Source: Leptidea sinapis (Eukaryota > Arthropoda > Insecta > Lepidoptera > Pieridae). From it: a stretch of DNA of 64,000 nucleotides. The DNA lies in contig NC_066278.1 in the NCBI RefSeq assembly GCF_905404315.1, forward strand, positions 2,124,001 to 2,188,000. The letters are read 5' to 3'. This document shows positions 1 to 10,562 of the stretch, piece after piece. Every line of letters starts with the position of its first letter. Positions within the stretch are counted from its first letter, which is position 1. A model generated the notes under the pieces. The model had not been told where the DNA came from, made no database searches, and saw only the letters and a program-made list of their open reading frames with translations. A program made the translations under genes and the position numbers.

Positions 1-2
1 TA

Positions 3-1221
3 CCCGACATACAGTTCGGATTCAGAACCGCTCACTCGTGTACCCAGCAGGCTCACCGACTCACCGAGTACATTCTCATACGGCGTCAATTTCACGCTAC
101 CACGGCAGCCGTGTTTTTCGATGTCGCGAAGGCCTTCGACAAGGTATGGCACAACGGCTTAGTATTCAAGCTGTATCAACTGGGAGTGCCAGACAGGCTC
201 GTGCGCATCATTCGAGCCTACCTTACTGATCGCTCCTTCCGATATCGAGTAGAGGGCACCCTATCCTCACCCAGACCCATCAGGTCTGGCGTGCGACAGG
301 GTTCGGTCCTCTCTCCCACTCTTTTCTCGCTCTTCACGAGCGACATTCCCAAGTTTCCGAGTGTCCAGCTCGCTCAGTACGCTGACGACACGACACTCTG
401 CTTTGGCTCCAACCGCTCAACCTTGAGCAAGAACATTAAAGTGCTTCAAGCCGCCGTCGGTGAACTAGGCAATTGGTTCAGAAAATGGCGGATTGAAGTG
501 AACCCCACCAAGAGTGCAGCGGTACTCTTCGGTAACGCGAATAGCATCCGCGCTAAAAAACAACCGACCGACGTTATTAAACTGTATGAAACACCCATAC
601 CGTGGGTGAAGGATTACAAATACTTAGGAGTCACGTTCAACAGCAATATGAACTTCAAGAAACATATTGATACGGTATGCAATAGAGCCCGATTTGACCT
701 CAGTCGCCTTTATCCACTTGTGTGTGGGCGAAGCAAACTTCCGCTCAAACACAAAGTGACGCTGTACAAAACCATCGTACGGCCCATACTGTCATACGCA
801 AGCGTCGTTTTCGCACACCCGACCGAGCTACTTACGTCGTTTGCAAGTAGTTCAAAATAAATTCACGTGCATGGCAACCGGAGCCCCGTGGTTCATCCGA
901 AACGTTGACCTTCACCGCGACCTAGAGCTTCCGACGATAGCTCAACACTTTAAAGAGATCTCGCGACGCTTCTTTGACAAGGCGCCTAACCATCCCAACA
1001 TCTTGGTTAGGAAGGCATGCGGGTACACCCCCCTTCACAATAGTCTCAACCCAATAAGACGTCCCAGACACGTAACGGTAGACCCGGAAGACGACATCAC
1101 CATCGCGAACGCGACACCCACACAGACACGCACACACCGCCTTCGCAGGCGTAGGCGCGGTCAACCACCGCAAACCACTGGCACTCGTCACTCTGACGAT
1201 GGCCAGCGGCCCGCACCCTAG
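3..1221 (+). pseudogene. Jockey-type reverse transcriptase, C-terminal part, frameshifted
   Basis: Reverse transcriptase that would copy LINE RNA at a nicked target. The frame is open from base 3, upstream of the first ATG at 111. Visible RT blocks are QFGFRTAHS near the start, FFDVAKAFDKVWH (substrate-binding aspartate), SGVRQGSVLSP and the catalytic QYADDTTL with YADD at 378-389. After SYASVVFAH the reading continues in another frame near 835-845 (LQVVQNKFTCMATGAPW), so a small indel has broken the gene. The C-terminus LHRDLELPTIAQHFKEI and the Arg-rich tail fit the Jockey 'BS-like' group. The overlapping minus-strand ORF at 922-1329 is a shadow. Family call confident; activity excluded by the frameshift. 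Confidence 0.9.
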
Positions 1222-1279
1222 ATACACCACACATTGTTTTGATACCCGACGAGACGTTAGTCCTCGTCCTGTAATCGTT

Positions 1280-1475
1280 TCACTACACTCACACACACAC
1301 GGACTGACTGACGGACTGACATACACCACTTACACAATCAAAAACACACTCCACAAACAGACACAAACACAAACATACATGCACACAAACATTTACACTA
1401 CTTACATACATACAAACATACATACACACAATCATAAACACACACATACACACTTACATACATTACACAAAACAT
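1280..1475 (+). repeat. CA/CATA-rich low-complexity block in LINE 3' UTR
   Basis: Irregular run of ACAC, ACAT and ACAA words, beginning with a short ACTG/ACGG track. It lies wholly within the Jockey-type 3' UTR and probably belongs to the element. Confidence 0.8.
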
Positions 1476-1701
1476 CACCACACTCGCCGGCGAGTGTGTT
1501 CTTATCACCTTTTCATCTTTCATCTTCATTTTCATTCTCTCTCCTTCCCACAAGCACACAGCCGGTCTGAGGTTCGAGTCTCCTTAGGAGACGCCCCGCG
1601 ACTGTTGTTGCGTAGTCTTTGCGGCCTCCACGGCCCACGTCCTACTTCGCTGTGAAAGCCAGGGCTGCTAACAGCACAGAGGAGGTTTTAGTCGGTATGG
1701 G

Positions 1702-1758
1702 GTGTCCACTTACGCGGACACTCGAGTCCGACATATTACGCCCCGTTGCGGGGCGTAA
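1702..1758 (+). other. two hairpins at the LINE 3' end
   Basis: Hairpin 1 pairs GTGTCC (1702-1707) with GGACAC (1716-1721). Hairpin 2 pairs TTACGCCCC (1736-1744) with GGGGCGTAA (1750-1758) around a 5-nt loop, a perfect 9-bp stem. They sit 25-80 bases before the poly(A), where a LINE RT is expected to recognise its own RNA. Recognition is inferred; the pairing is seen. Confidence 0.6.
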
Positions 1759-1799
1759 ATACGTAACAGTATTTCCTCCTCTCAAAAAAAAAAAAAAAA

Positions 1800-2335
1800 G
1801 ACACAAGGGTCAGTCGTGCTCGGGCTGTCGTATGGTACGGACCTCTCTGTGACGTCGTAACTCTGCCCGTTGAATAAACGAAAGTAATAAAATACCTATT
1901 CGTGTAGTTTTCTTTAGAAGAACCAATGAGTGATCTTCAGCAAGATAGCAATTGTGATGTCAACAGTAATGGCATCACACCTTTTAAAAACAATACAGAG
2001 GTTCTTTTCTCCTCATATACATCCAAATAAAATATCCAAAATAAAAAACCTCACAATCAACTTATTCTAATTAAAATGACGAAAGTAAAAAAAACTCCAC
2101 TATGTATAAACAATCAAATAAATGAAACTATCAAATAGTTAATGTTAATTTTGTTTAAAGCTCAATTTTGTAATCTTTATGAATCGTTGGTAGTGTAAAA
2201 ATTGCAAATAAAAATGGCGAGTCAAAGTGTTTTTAAAAACTATAAAAATTAATACCAGAGCCTTTGAACTTGTTTGAAGATACGTACATCTCAAAAATAT
2301 TACTACGGGTCCAGTCTTTGTTCAAACGTACTATA
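1800..2335. other. unassigned AT-rich DNA
   Basis: Sequence beyond the LINE poly(A). I see no ORF of note, no terminal repeat and no match to other repeats of the window. Confidence 0.5.
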
Positions 2336-2881
2336 CATATTATACAACAAAGTCCTCCTCCACGTCTGTCTGTCTGTCTGTTCGCGATAAACTCAAAAAA
2401 TTACTGCACCGATTTTCATGCTGTTCTCACCAATTGATAGCGTGGTTCTTGAGGGAAGTTTTAGTATATAATTTGTTAAATTTTTGTATACATTATATAG
2501 TAATGATATTTGTTAGGTGTTGGAAAAAATAAGCCGTCTTCGAGATTTCAAGGAAAACGCTGTCGAAGCCCTTTGAGACATGTCAAAATAATGTATGGTG
2601 AAATTGTGTATACTTTATAGGTCTACAGAAAAGTCCGCGAGGGCATATTATGTCTATCTCTCAATTATAAAGCGGTAATGTAAAAGTTGTTTACACAAAT
2701 ACGATATTAAATTCGTATCATTTTATTACTTCATATTAGAAAATCATTCAGAAATACGTTTTTGTTTCATTTTAAATTCTTAGGTTACACATTTTCGATG
2801 GTCTTAGACTACATTATTTCTGAATACTAAGGTACATAATTATTTTTCTATTGACAGAACAGCGTGTGTCGTGTCAGCTAG
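2336..2881 (+). mobile_element. Helitron-like non-autonomous element
   Basis: It ends in GTGTCAGCTAG (CTAG at 2878-2881) followed by T, matching the CTRR|T rule for Helitron 3' ends and the ends of other elements in this window. The 5' part holds a short TCTG track and the words CGATAAACTCAAAAA and CTGCACCGATTTTCATG, which I recognise as typical of a lepidopteran dispersed family. The 5' boundary near 2336 is approximate because the TC start is degraded. No coding capacity. Confidence 0.55.
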
Positions 2882-2901
2882 TACGATATTTTATGTAAAA
2901 A

Positions 2902-3101
2902 CTAGCCGTTCCCGCCCGTTTGAATTTTAAAACGAAATTAATTTAATTTATTTATCTTATTACAAATACAATAAAAAATAAGTGGCTATAAACCATCTAG
3001 GATAAATTTCGCATCGAATGATGGTAGTTTCATGTCAATACGATTAGTAGTTTAGGCGTGATTGACCCTCGAACAAAGGCCATTTACACTATATATATAG
3101 A
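2902..3101 (-). mobile_element. Helitron-like element, tandem copy A (200 bp)
   Basis: On the minus strand it reads from TCTATATATA (TC at 3101-3100) to CTAG (2905-2902). Internal words GATAAATTTCGCATCGAA and GGTAGTTTCATGTC are shared with copy B, which abuts it with no spacer. No coding capacity. Confidence 0.55.
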
Positions 3102-3301
3102 CTTGCCGTTCCCGCACAATGGGCGAATTTTAAAAGCAAATAAATAAAATTTTAATCATCTTAAGTGGCCAAAAACTATCTAAGATAAATTTCGCATCGA
3201 AACGTGGTAGTTTCATGTCGATACGATCAGTGGTTTAGGCGCGATTGAGCCTAAAACATAGACCATTTTCAATATAAATTTTCATAATATATATACATAG
3301 A
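3102..3301 (-). mobile_element. Helitron-like element, tandem copy B (200 bp)
   Basis: Same family and same length as copy A, in the same orientation. The minus strand reads from TCTATGTATA (TC at 3301-3300) to a degraded CAAG end (3105-3102) that touches the TC start of copy A. The left Tc1 target TA (3298-3299) lies within its 5' terminus. Confidence 0.55.
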
Positions 3302-3474
3302 TAGATAGATCGATGAAGCTGTTGCGAAACTAAAACTGCTCTTACCATTAATATAATACAAGAAGAGATGCTGGTTTTCATGAACCATATAATTTAACAA
3401 AATAATTTATTATACATCGCAAGATATTAAGCCTCAAGGGAAATCAGCTAGTATATGCTATAGATGATAAATAA

Positions 3475-3535
3475 ATAGTCATTTTCATTCTTATAACACT
3501 ACGAATAAGGAATTGCTTATAAAATCATGTTTACG
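3475..3535 (+). repeat. CR1-like LINE scrap in duplicated unit
   Basis: A short block resembles the RT C-terminus of the better-preserved CR1-like copy near 55690 (TATAACACTA followed by AATAAGG). A second scrap (ATAAGATACAAAATAGCTTT, about 4198-4260) fits the next part of that copy. Family M sits between them, so an old LINE end appears to have been split. Confidence 0.45.
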
Positions 3536-3561
3536 AAGCATTCTTACAGAACCTTTCCTTA

Positions 3562-3863
3562 CCGTTGGGAGGCTACTTTGCACAGGATGCCAACTGGATT
3601 ATGGGTACCACAACGGCGCCTATTTCTGCCGTGAAGCAATAATGTGTAAGCATTACTTTTTTTCGTTCTGAAGGGCGCCGTAGCTAGTCAAATTACTGGG
3701 CAAATGAGACTTAACATCTTGTATCAAGGTGACGAGCGCAGTTGTAGTGCCGCTCAGAATTTTTGGGGTTTTTCAAGAATCCTGAGCGGCACTGAGCAGG
3801 GCGTATCAATTATCATCAGCTGAACGTCCTGCTCGTCTCGACCCTTATTTACATAAAAAAAAA
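3562..3863 (+). repeat. family M repeat
   Basis: Contains the core GGGCGCCGTAGCTAGT, the GCCGCTCAGA / CTGAGCGGCAC inverted pair and an A-rich tail after TTATTTACAT. It has a small internal deletion after the hairpin (CACTGAGCAGGGCG). Its twin in unit copy 2 is 8767-9052. Confidence 0.8.
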
Positions 3864-4521
3864 CAAACAATGAATTCAAGCCCTAACGGTCCATGCATCC
3901 AATATACGATAATTTATATTTATACAATTTATTTTTATTTATATAAAATGTTTGATATTTAAAACGCTTTTAACTTTGAACACAATTTATATATTGGATA
4001 CAGCACATTACAGCCATTGTAAAAAATTCTATCGATTGAAAAGAGTGGCCGTTTAGTTTTTTGTATGTTCTTCTCTACTTTTGCGAACATATTGAAGGTT
4101 CAGTAATTAAATATTTATAGAGACTATTCATAAGCGCCTATTTTAAGCCTAATTGAACAAGGTTTATTTTACTTTAACTATGAAACTAAGTCTAGTTTTA
4201 TAAGATACAAAATAGCTTTAGGGGTAAATGTATAAAGCACCTTTTATAATAATTTCCCATTCTTTTATGCCTTTTACTTTTGATTAATCAAAAGGATACA
4301 AGCGACAGTTAGCCTATTTGAGGCTTCGAAGAATGATTGGCGTTAATTACTTGTTTAAAAAACGCATTTTTACAAGTTAAACTGCAGTTCAATATGGTAC
4401 GGGTGCTTAAAACCAAATGATATTATGAGTATCCTCTTTTAGATCATCTCTGTCTAAAATCTCTTCTAAGATCTCTTCTGTGAAATTATTATCTTCTTCC
4501 AAATGGAAATTAATGTGTATT
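3864..4521. other. unassigned DNA in duplicated unit
   Basis: AT-rich sequence apart from the CR1-like scrap at about 4198-4260. The small minus-strand ORF at 4407-4598 runs into the neighbouring repeat and is not a gene. Confidence 0.5.
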
Positions 4522-4806
4522 TTTATAACAATAAGGGACGAGACGAGCAGGACGTTTAGCTGATGGTAATTGATAGGCACATTACAATGCAGTGCCATTC
4601 AGGATTCTTGAAAAATCTGTACAACACTAAAATTGCGCTCGTCACCTTGAGACATTAGATGTTAAGTCTCATTTGCCCAGTTACTTCACTAGCAGCCTCA
4701 GACAAAAACACAGTAATGATTACAAATAACTGCTTCACGGCAGAAATAGGCGATGTTGTGATACTCATAATCTAGATGGCTATCGTGCCAAGGCGCCTCC
4801 TACTGG
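4522..4806 (-). repeat. family M repeat
   Basis: Minus-strand copy from CCTCCTACTGG-side sequence (5' end near 4806) to AAGGGACGAGACGAGCAGG. The hairpin half-site is decayed (GTGCCATTCAGG). Twin at 9739-10024. Confidence 0.8.
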
Positions 4807-5344
4807 AGAAAATTTGGCAGTTATAAAACCGATTTTTACTGCGTTATTTTATAAGACTCGTAGAAAATCCCTAAAACGTATAAGCAACGTAACAAAACCA
4901 GAATTATTTTAAATATGTATTTCTATACAACTTTTCCATGCTTTAAATAAGTACTCCTAAGCTTAAATTTTATTGCGTAGTACACACAAATCACTCTCAT
5001 TGACACTCAATATTGTTAGCATATGATTGCTCACGTATGTCCTTAACAAATAAAATGCAATTTATTCAATTATTTTTATCTGTCTGTTTTAGTCTACTGC
5101 ATGTAGGCCCAGTGTACACCACTGAACCCGATCTTCAGCTTCATGTGCTCATCCAGCTGCTGCCAGCTGTTACTCTGTGTGTCTTTGCCCAGTTGGAGGG
5201 GTCCTGCACTACGTATTTCGGGTCGCAGCTTAATTGATTTAATCACTGAACGATATTCAGCGATTAGGCATACATTTTGTACCAGTAATTATATCCATTG
5301 ACAAATCCAATTAATAAGAACAAAAGAGACTCATCACAGTTATA
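4807..5344. other. unassigned DNA in duplicated unit
   Basis: Includes a 74-codon plus ORF (5013-5237) that is also open in copy 2. The copies are near-identical over coding and flanking sequence alike, so this conservation only reflects the duplication. I recognise no domain. Confidence 0.5.
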
Positions 5345-5571
5345 ACCAGTGGAGGCTCCTTTGCACGAGATGCCAGCTATCAAATGGGTGACTCAAAGGC
5401 GCCTATTTCTGCCGTGAAGTAGTAATGTGTAAACATTATTGTGTTTCGGTCTGAAGGGCGCCGTAGCTAGTGAAATTACTGGGCAAATGAGATTTAACAT
5501 CTTATGTCTCAAGGTGACGAGCGCAATTCTGCCGCTCAGGATTTGTCTCGTCCCGTATTTTCATAAAAAAA
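5345..5571 (+). repeat. family M repeat, internally deleted
   Basis: Starts ACCAGTGGAGGCTCC and ends in TTTTCATAAAAAA, but about 80 bases from the hairpin loop onward are missing. The same deletion in the twin (10563-10789) shows it predates the segmental duplication. Confidence 0.8.
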
Positions 5572-6116
5572 TACTATTTGCGATTATTTTACTTCGAAAG
5601 ATGGGTATTGAACTCTTAAGATGAAATTCACAAAACAGCGGGGTGATTTTTTTAGAATAACAGTGTTCGTTTTGTTGTTGTAACGAAAGAATAACATAAG
5701 CAGTATAGGGCTTGTCGTTGTTGTAAGCGTAGAACGTAATGTTTATGTTAATAATTGCTATATCGTGCAACTACGCTACTTCGTGAATATACGTGATTTG
5801 CGACTGACAAGCTGTCCAAACAATGCAACCACAAACAGCGTTTTCTAGCGAATTGCTTTGTTGTATGCGTTCTGTGAATAATCTAAACATTACAACTGCT
5901 ATCTAATCATTTTCATCAATTATTGAATTTTGATTTAATCAAATTATTTCAATACGCTCTCTAGTTTGATACTTGTTTTATTGTGATAGTAAATAAAAAT
6001 ATAAAAGTAAAAATCATAATTTTTACATAATATCTTTGTTTGCTTAAAAATCTGTGGAGCTACTTTTAAGATTATTGATATATTTTTGTCTATGCTAGAT
6101 TTTTTCTGAAGGATTT

Positions 6117-6320
6117 CCCCTATAGCCAGGTGGTAAGTGACCCTGCCTACTGAACTAGTGGTCCCGGGTTCGAATCCTGGTGGATGCAAACATTTATATG
6201 ATGAATATGAATGTTTGTTTCCCAGTCATGGATGTTTATAAGTATATATGTATGTTTAAGTAAGTATATTGTATTAAATAAATCGTAGTCTTGTACCCAT
6301 AGCAATGCCTAGTTTTGTAA
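6117..6320 (+). repeat. tRNA-derived SINE
   Basis: The head has an A-box-like TAGCCAGGTGG (6123-6133) and a B box GGGTTCGAATCC (6166-6177), as in RNA polymerase III promoters of tRNA-derived SINEs. The body (ATGATGAATATGAATGTTTG, then AGTAAGTATATTG) matches the minus-strand SINE at 48480-48745. It is a SINE rather than a tRNA gene because a dispersed body follows the head. Confidence 0.8.
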
Positions 6321-6399
6321 AATTGAAGTAAAAAAAAGTTACAGATAAGCAAGTAGACCTGAAGGCAAGAGATACGCTCTGCCAATCAAAATACAGTTT

Positions 6400-6786
6400 T
6401 GCTCAGGATTCTTGAAACACTCAAAGTTTTAAGCTGCATCGCAATTTCATTCGTCAATTTGTTTTGTCTCATTAGCCCAATAATTTTGATAGCTCGGGCG
6501 TACTTCATAGCAAAACGCAAATATGCTTGCACACTACTTCTTGATGGTAAAAGACAAATAGGCTATATTCTTTCCCTTACTGCTTTGACCACACGAACAT
6601 TACGTGGACGGCCAGATCTTTCTGTGTCACAAACAGAGGAGGTCTCATTGTACCTATTAATAGCCCGGTACACAAACATTTTACTAATACCAAGTATATG
6701 GAGAGTTTTAAAATTTGTATTTGAATCCATACCTACTTTGTGTAATGCAATCACAGCTATTCGAGTCTCTTTATCTCTTCAGTCCA
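6400..6786 (-). pseudogene. mariner-type transposase N-terminal remnant
   Basis: The minus strand begins MD*RDKETRIAVIALHK and continues with a helix-turn-helix (ISKMFVYRAINRYNET) and the GRPRNV hook typical of mariner/IS630 DNA-binding domains. A TGA replaces the third codon and another stop follows RERI. No DDE/D catalytic domain remains and no TIRs are visible. The longer plus ORF at 6399-6938 is its antisense shadow. The twin at 11637-12025 carries the same early stop, so the decay predates the duplication. Confidence 0.7.
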
Positions 6787-6919
6787 TTTTAATATCGCAA
6801 AATATTTTACAATGTATTGGCGCCAAAATGAGAAAACTTGTAAAAATTACAGATTCCAAATTCAAATGTGATATTTTATTTATTTTTAATTGTAACAGTA
6901 TTTCTGGCCAGACTAAGTA

Positions 6920-6957
6920 CACTGGCCTTCAAAAGTAAGTATAATACTTTTAAAATT
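6920..6957 (+). repeat. Tc1 left terminal inverted repeat
   Basis: CACTGGCCTTCAAAAGTAAG and following bases pair with the right end. Mismatches fall at positions 10, 24, 26 and 33. Confidence 0.9.
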
Positions 6958-7231
6958 GGGATAACGTTTTAAGTTCACAAGATATACTTTCGAAATAAAA
7001 AGGACTCCAAAGAGAATTTAATTTTGTACATAAAAACTTTATAGTCGGTAATCTTCTTATAAGAATTGGCTGAAAAAAAACTTCAAAAACAAAACCATTC
7101 CTTTTTCAAAGTGGACGTTTCCGAATTACAATTTTACCATTCCCATTTTTCTTTCTGTTTTAAATTTTTTTCAAGATCGGTGGGTCTTGTTTTAAAAATT
7201 TATGCTAAAAAGCACATAACATTTATTTATC

Positions 7232-8257
7232 ATGCCTCTTTCAGTTGAAGAATGTGCTAGGATCATGGCTTTTCTGGAACTAGGCATCAGTATGTTTCGC
7301 ACTGCAAGAATGGTGGGTGTGACGGTACGAACGGTCCAGAAGGTAAAGCGAAGGTACGAAGAGACTGGACACCATCTGAGGAGACCTTGTAATGGCAGAC
7401 CCAGGTGTACCAGTGCCCGAGAAGATCGTTATATTATTTCCACTATGTTAAGAAACCGTCACCAAAATGCAGTTGAAGTCCAGCAACAGCTACTTCAGAC
7501 CCGGAGGGACTACATTAGTGATAGTACAGTGAGAAGAGGACTTTCTGAAGCAAATTCGAAACCCCGAAGACCAGCGAGTGGCCCAAAACTCGAGAGACAG
7601 CATCGAGTAGCGAGACAGCGATACGCCCGTGAACACATGCAGTGGGATGAAGAAGAATGGTCAAGAATTTTATTTGCAGATGAGTCTCGATTTTCCCTTT
7701 ACACTTCTGATGGAAGTCGAAGTGTTTACAGGCGACCTGGTGAGTGATACCTTCAAGCCTGCATCTCAGAAAGAGTCCAATACGGTGGAGGCAGTGTACA
7801 TGTATGGGCTGGCATATCTTCAGAAGGTCGCACAGAGCTAGTAGCCATAGAAAATGGCACCCTAACTGGGCAAAGATATGCTCAAGAGATTCTCAATGAG
7901 TATGCAGGGCCGTATTTAGCAAATATGGGTGATGGATCGATGCTGATGCATGATAATGCCCGGCCACACACGGCTCATATCGTACAAGAGTATATTCAGG
8001 AGGTCGGTATCAGCGTGATGGCATGGCCATCAAGAAGTCCTGATCTCAACCCGATTGAACACGCCTGGGATGAGCTTGGGAGGCTAGTCAGAAATCGCAG
8101 ACCACCACCTACTACACCTACCCTCAGGGTACTAAAGCAGGCCCTGGTAGAAGAATGGGAGAATATTCCCCAACATCGGCTCCGAAACCTATTGTTCAGT
8201 ATGCCAAACCGGCTCGAAGCTGTAATCAGAGCTCGAGGAGGCAATACCAGTTATTAA
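7232..8257 (+). pseudogene. Tc1 transposase with one in-frame stop
   Basis: Cut-and-paste transposase of 341 codons plus stop, close to normal Tc1 length. The N-terminus (MPLSVEECARIMAFLELG, VTVRTVQKVKRRYEETG) is a helix-turn-helix, followed by a GRPR hook. The DDE catalytic triad is present: D in FADESRF, D in HDNARPHTA and E in SPDLNPIEHAWDEL, with 34 residues between the last two, the Tc1 D34E spacing. A TGA at 7745-7747, after RRPGE, is the only break. The frame is unchanged across it, so the loss is a single base change. No promoter is obvious. Confidence 0.93.
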
Positions 8258-8451
8258 ACAGTAAATAACATGTAATACATTTTAGTTGGATTTTTTTACT
8301 TTAAACTAAAAATGTTTCATTGTTTTATATTTTTTAAGTTAAAAATGTTACTAATGTATAATTTTAGTTTCTAAGAATTAAAGCCTATAAAATTTGCAAC
8401 AAAACGTTATTAATCTTAAATCTCTACCTTCTATAGTTAAGAAAAAAAATT

Positions 8452-8489
8452 AATTTGAAAAGTGTGATACTTACTTTTGCAGGCCAGTG
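8452..8489 (-). repeat. Tc1 right terminal inverted repeat
   Basis: The reverse complement starts CACTGGCCTGCAAAAGTAAG, matching the left end, and is followed by TA and the duplicated unit. Confidence 0.9.
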
Positions 8490-8766
8490 TAGATAGATAG
8501 ATCGATGAAGCTGTTGCGAAACTAAAACTGCTCTTACCATTAATATAATACAAGAAGAGATGCTGGTTTTCATGAACCATATAATTTAACAAAATAATTT
8601 ATTATACATCGCAAGATATTAAGCCTCAAGGGAAATCAGCTAGTATATGCTATAGATGATAAATAAATAGTCATTTTCATTCTTATAACACTACGAATAA
8701 GGAATTGCTCATAACATCATGTTTACGAAGCATTCTTACAGAGCCTTTCCTTACCAGTAACTTACA

Positions 8767-9052
8767 CTACTTTGCACAGGATGCCAACTGGATTATGGGT
8801 ACCACAACGGCGCCTATTTCTGCCGTGAAGCAATAATGTGTAAGCATTACTTTTTTTCGTTCTGAAGGGCGCCGTAGCTAGTCAAATTACTGGGCAAATG
8901 AGACTTAACATCTTGTATCAAGGTGACGAGCGCAGTTGTAGTGCCGCTCAGAATTTTTGTGGTATTTCAAGAATCCTAAGCGGCACTGCATTGTAATGGG
9001 CAAGGCGTATCAATTATCATCAGCTGAACGTCCCTTATTTACATAAAAAAAA
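8767..9052 (+). repeat. family M repeat (copy 2 twin)
   Basis: Counterpart of 3562-3863. The 5' end is altered (ACTTACACTACTTTGC), but it keeps the GCATTGTAATGGGC segment deleted in the twin. Confidence 0.8.
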
Positions 9053-9738
9053 CGAACAATGAATTCAAGCTCTAACGGTCCATGCATCCAATATATGATA
9101 ATTTATATTAATAATAAAATTTATTTTTATTTATATAAAATATTAGATATTTAAAACGCTTTTAACTTTGAACACGATTCATATATTGGATGCAGCACCT
9201 TAAAAATTAATTTGAATTGTATATTGTATATTACAGCCATTGTGAAAAACTGTATCGATTGAAAAGAGTGGCCGTTGAGTTTCTGCTATGTTCTTCTCTA
9301 CTTTTCCGAACATATGGTAGGTTCAGTAATTTAAAAGAAATATTTATAGAGACTATTCATAAGCGCCTATTTTAAGTCTAATTGAACGAGGTTTATTTTA
9401 CTTTAACTATGAAACTAAGTCTAGTTTCATAAGATACAAAATAGCTTTAGGGGTAAATGTATAAAGCACCTTTTATAATAATTTCCCATTCTTTTATGCC
9501 TTGTACTTTTGATTAATCAAAAGGATACAAGCGACAGTTAGCCTATTTGAGGCTTCGAAGAATGATCGGCGTTAATTACTTGTTTAAAAAACGCATTTTT
9601 ACAAGTTAAACTGCAGTTCATTATGGTACGAGTGCTTAAAAACCAAATGATATTATGAGTATCCTCTTTTAGATCATCTCTGTCTAAAATCTCTTTTGTG
9701 AAATTATTAACTTCTTCCAAATGGAAATTAATGTGTAT

Positions 9739-10024
9739 TTTTATAACAATAAGGGACGAGACGAGCAGGACGTTTAGCTGATGGTAATTGATAGGCACAT
9801 TACAATGCAGTGCCATTCAGGATTCTTGAAAAATCTGTACAACACTAAAATTGCGCTCGTCACCTTGAGACATTAGATGTTAAGTCTCATTTGCCCAGTT
9901 ACTTCACTAGCAGCTTCAGACCAAAACACAGTAATGATTACAAATAACTGCTTCACGGCAGAAATAGGCGATGTTGTGATACTCATAATCTAGATGGCTA
10001 TCGTGCCAAGGCGCCTCCTACTGG
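9739..10024 (-). repeat. family M repeat (copy 2 twin)
   Basis: Counterpart of 4522-4806, with almost identical sequence on the minus strand. Confidence 0.8.
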
Positions 10025-10562
10025 AGAAAATTTGGCAGTTATAAAACCGATTTTTACTGCGTTATTTTATAAGACTCGTAGAAAATCCCTAAAACGTATA
10101 AGCAACGTAACAAAACCAGAATTATTTTAAATATGTATTTCTATACAACTTTTCCATGCTTTAAATAAGTACTCCTAAGCTTAAATTTTATTGCGTAGTA
10201 CACACAAATCACTCTCATTGACACTCAATATTGTTAGCATATGATTGCTCAAGTATGTCCTTAACAAATAAAATGCAATTTATTCAATTATTTTTATCTG
10301 TCTGTTTTAGTCTACTGCATGTAGGCCCAGTGTACACCACTGAACCCGATCTTCAGCTTCATGTGCTCATCCAGCTGCTGCCAGCTGTTACTCTGTGTGT
10401 CTTTGCCCAGTTGGAGGGGTCCTGCACTACGTATTTCGGGTCGCAGCTTAATTGATTTAATCACTGAACGATATTCAGCGATTAGGCATACATTTTGTAC
10501 CAGTAATTATATCCATTGACAAATCCAATTAATAAGAACAAAAGAGACTCATCACAGTTATA

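Larger units (their letters stand above)
1..1799 (+). mobile_element. Jockey-clade non-LTR retrotransposon, 3' part, cut by the window edge
   Basis: The element enters from the left edge and runs through a reverse transcriptase reading frame (3-1221), a roughly 560-bp 3' UTR and a 16-base poly(A) run (1784-1799), so it is on the plus strand. The 3' UTR begins with a CA-rich low-complexity block and ends in a GC-rich part with two short hairpins just before the poly(A). The protein is of the Jockey type, with no RNase H after the RT. The 5' half (ORF1, endonuclease, start of RT) lies outside the window. A frameshift shows this copy is dead. Target duplications cannot be checked because the 5' end is missing. 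Confidence 0.9.
3298..6919 (+). repeat. 3.6-kb direct segmental duplication, copy 1
   Basis: The stretch from TAGATAGATAGATCGATG to CTAAGTA reappears almost unchanged at 8490-12157, in the same order and orientation. The unit holds three family M copies, a tRNA-derived SINE, a mariner transposase remnant and CR1-like scraps. The copies differ by scattered substitutions and small indels, for example near 3750-3830, 3990-4020 and 5985-6010, so the duplication is not very recent. Copy 1 is 3,622 bp and copy 2 is 3,668 bp. Confidence 0.95.
6920..8489 (+). mobile_element. Tc1-family DNA transposon (1,570 bp) at the duplication junction
   Basis: The termini are CACTGGCC...GGCCAGTG, with 38-bp inverted repeats (34 of 38 positions match), flanked by TA on both sides (6918-6919 and 8490-8491), the Tc1/mariner target. 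It carries one transposase gene interrupted by a single stop. The outer flanks differ: left is the end of the duplicated unit (CTAAGTA), right is its start (TAGATAGATAG). The unit's outer ends, at 3298 and 12157, have no Tc1. This is one complete element joining two copies of a direct duplication. Confidence 0.95.

Noticed and set aside
922..1329. 135-codon minus ORF across the Jockey RT C-terminus
   Set aside because: Shadow of the real plus-strand RT frame, which has recognisable motifs.
5013..5237. 74-codon ORF conserved at 10231-10455
   Set aside because: The conservation comes from the segmental duplication: flanking non-coding DNA is equally similar. No domain seen.
6117..6320. possible tRNA genes (also at 17470, 47030, 48670)
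   Set aside because: Each tRNA-like head is followed by a SINE body and has degraded arms; they are tRNA-derived SINEs.
6399..6938. 179-codon plus ORF and its twin at 11637-12191
   Set aside because: It is antisense to the mariner transposase remnant and runs to the Tc1 junction; no protein family fits.
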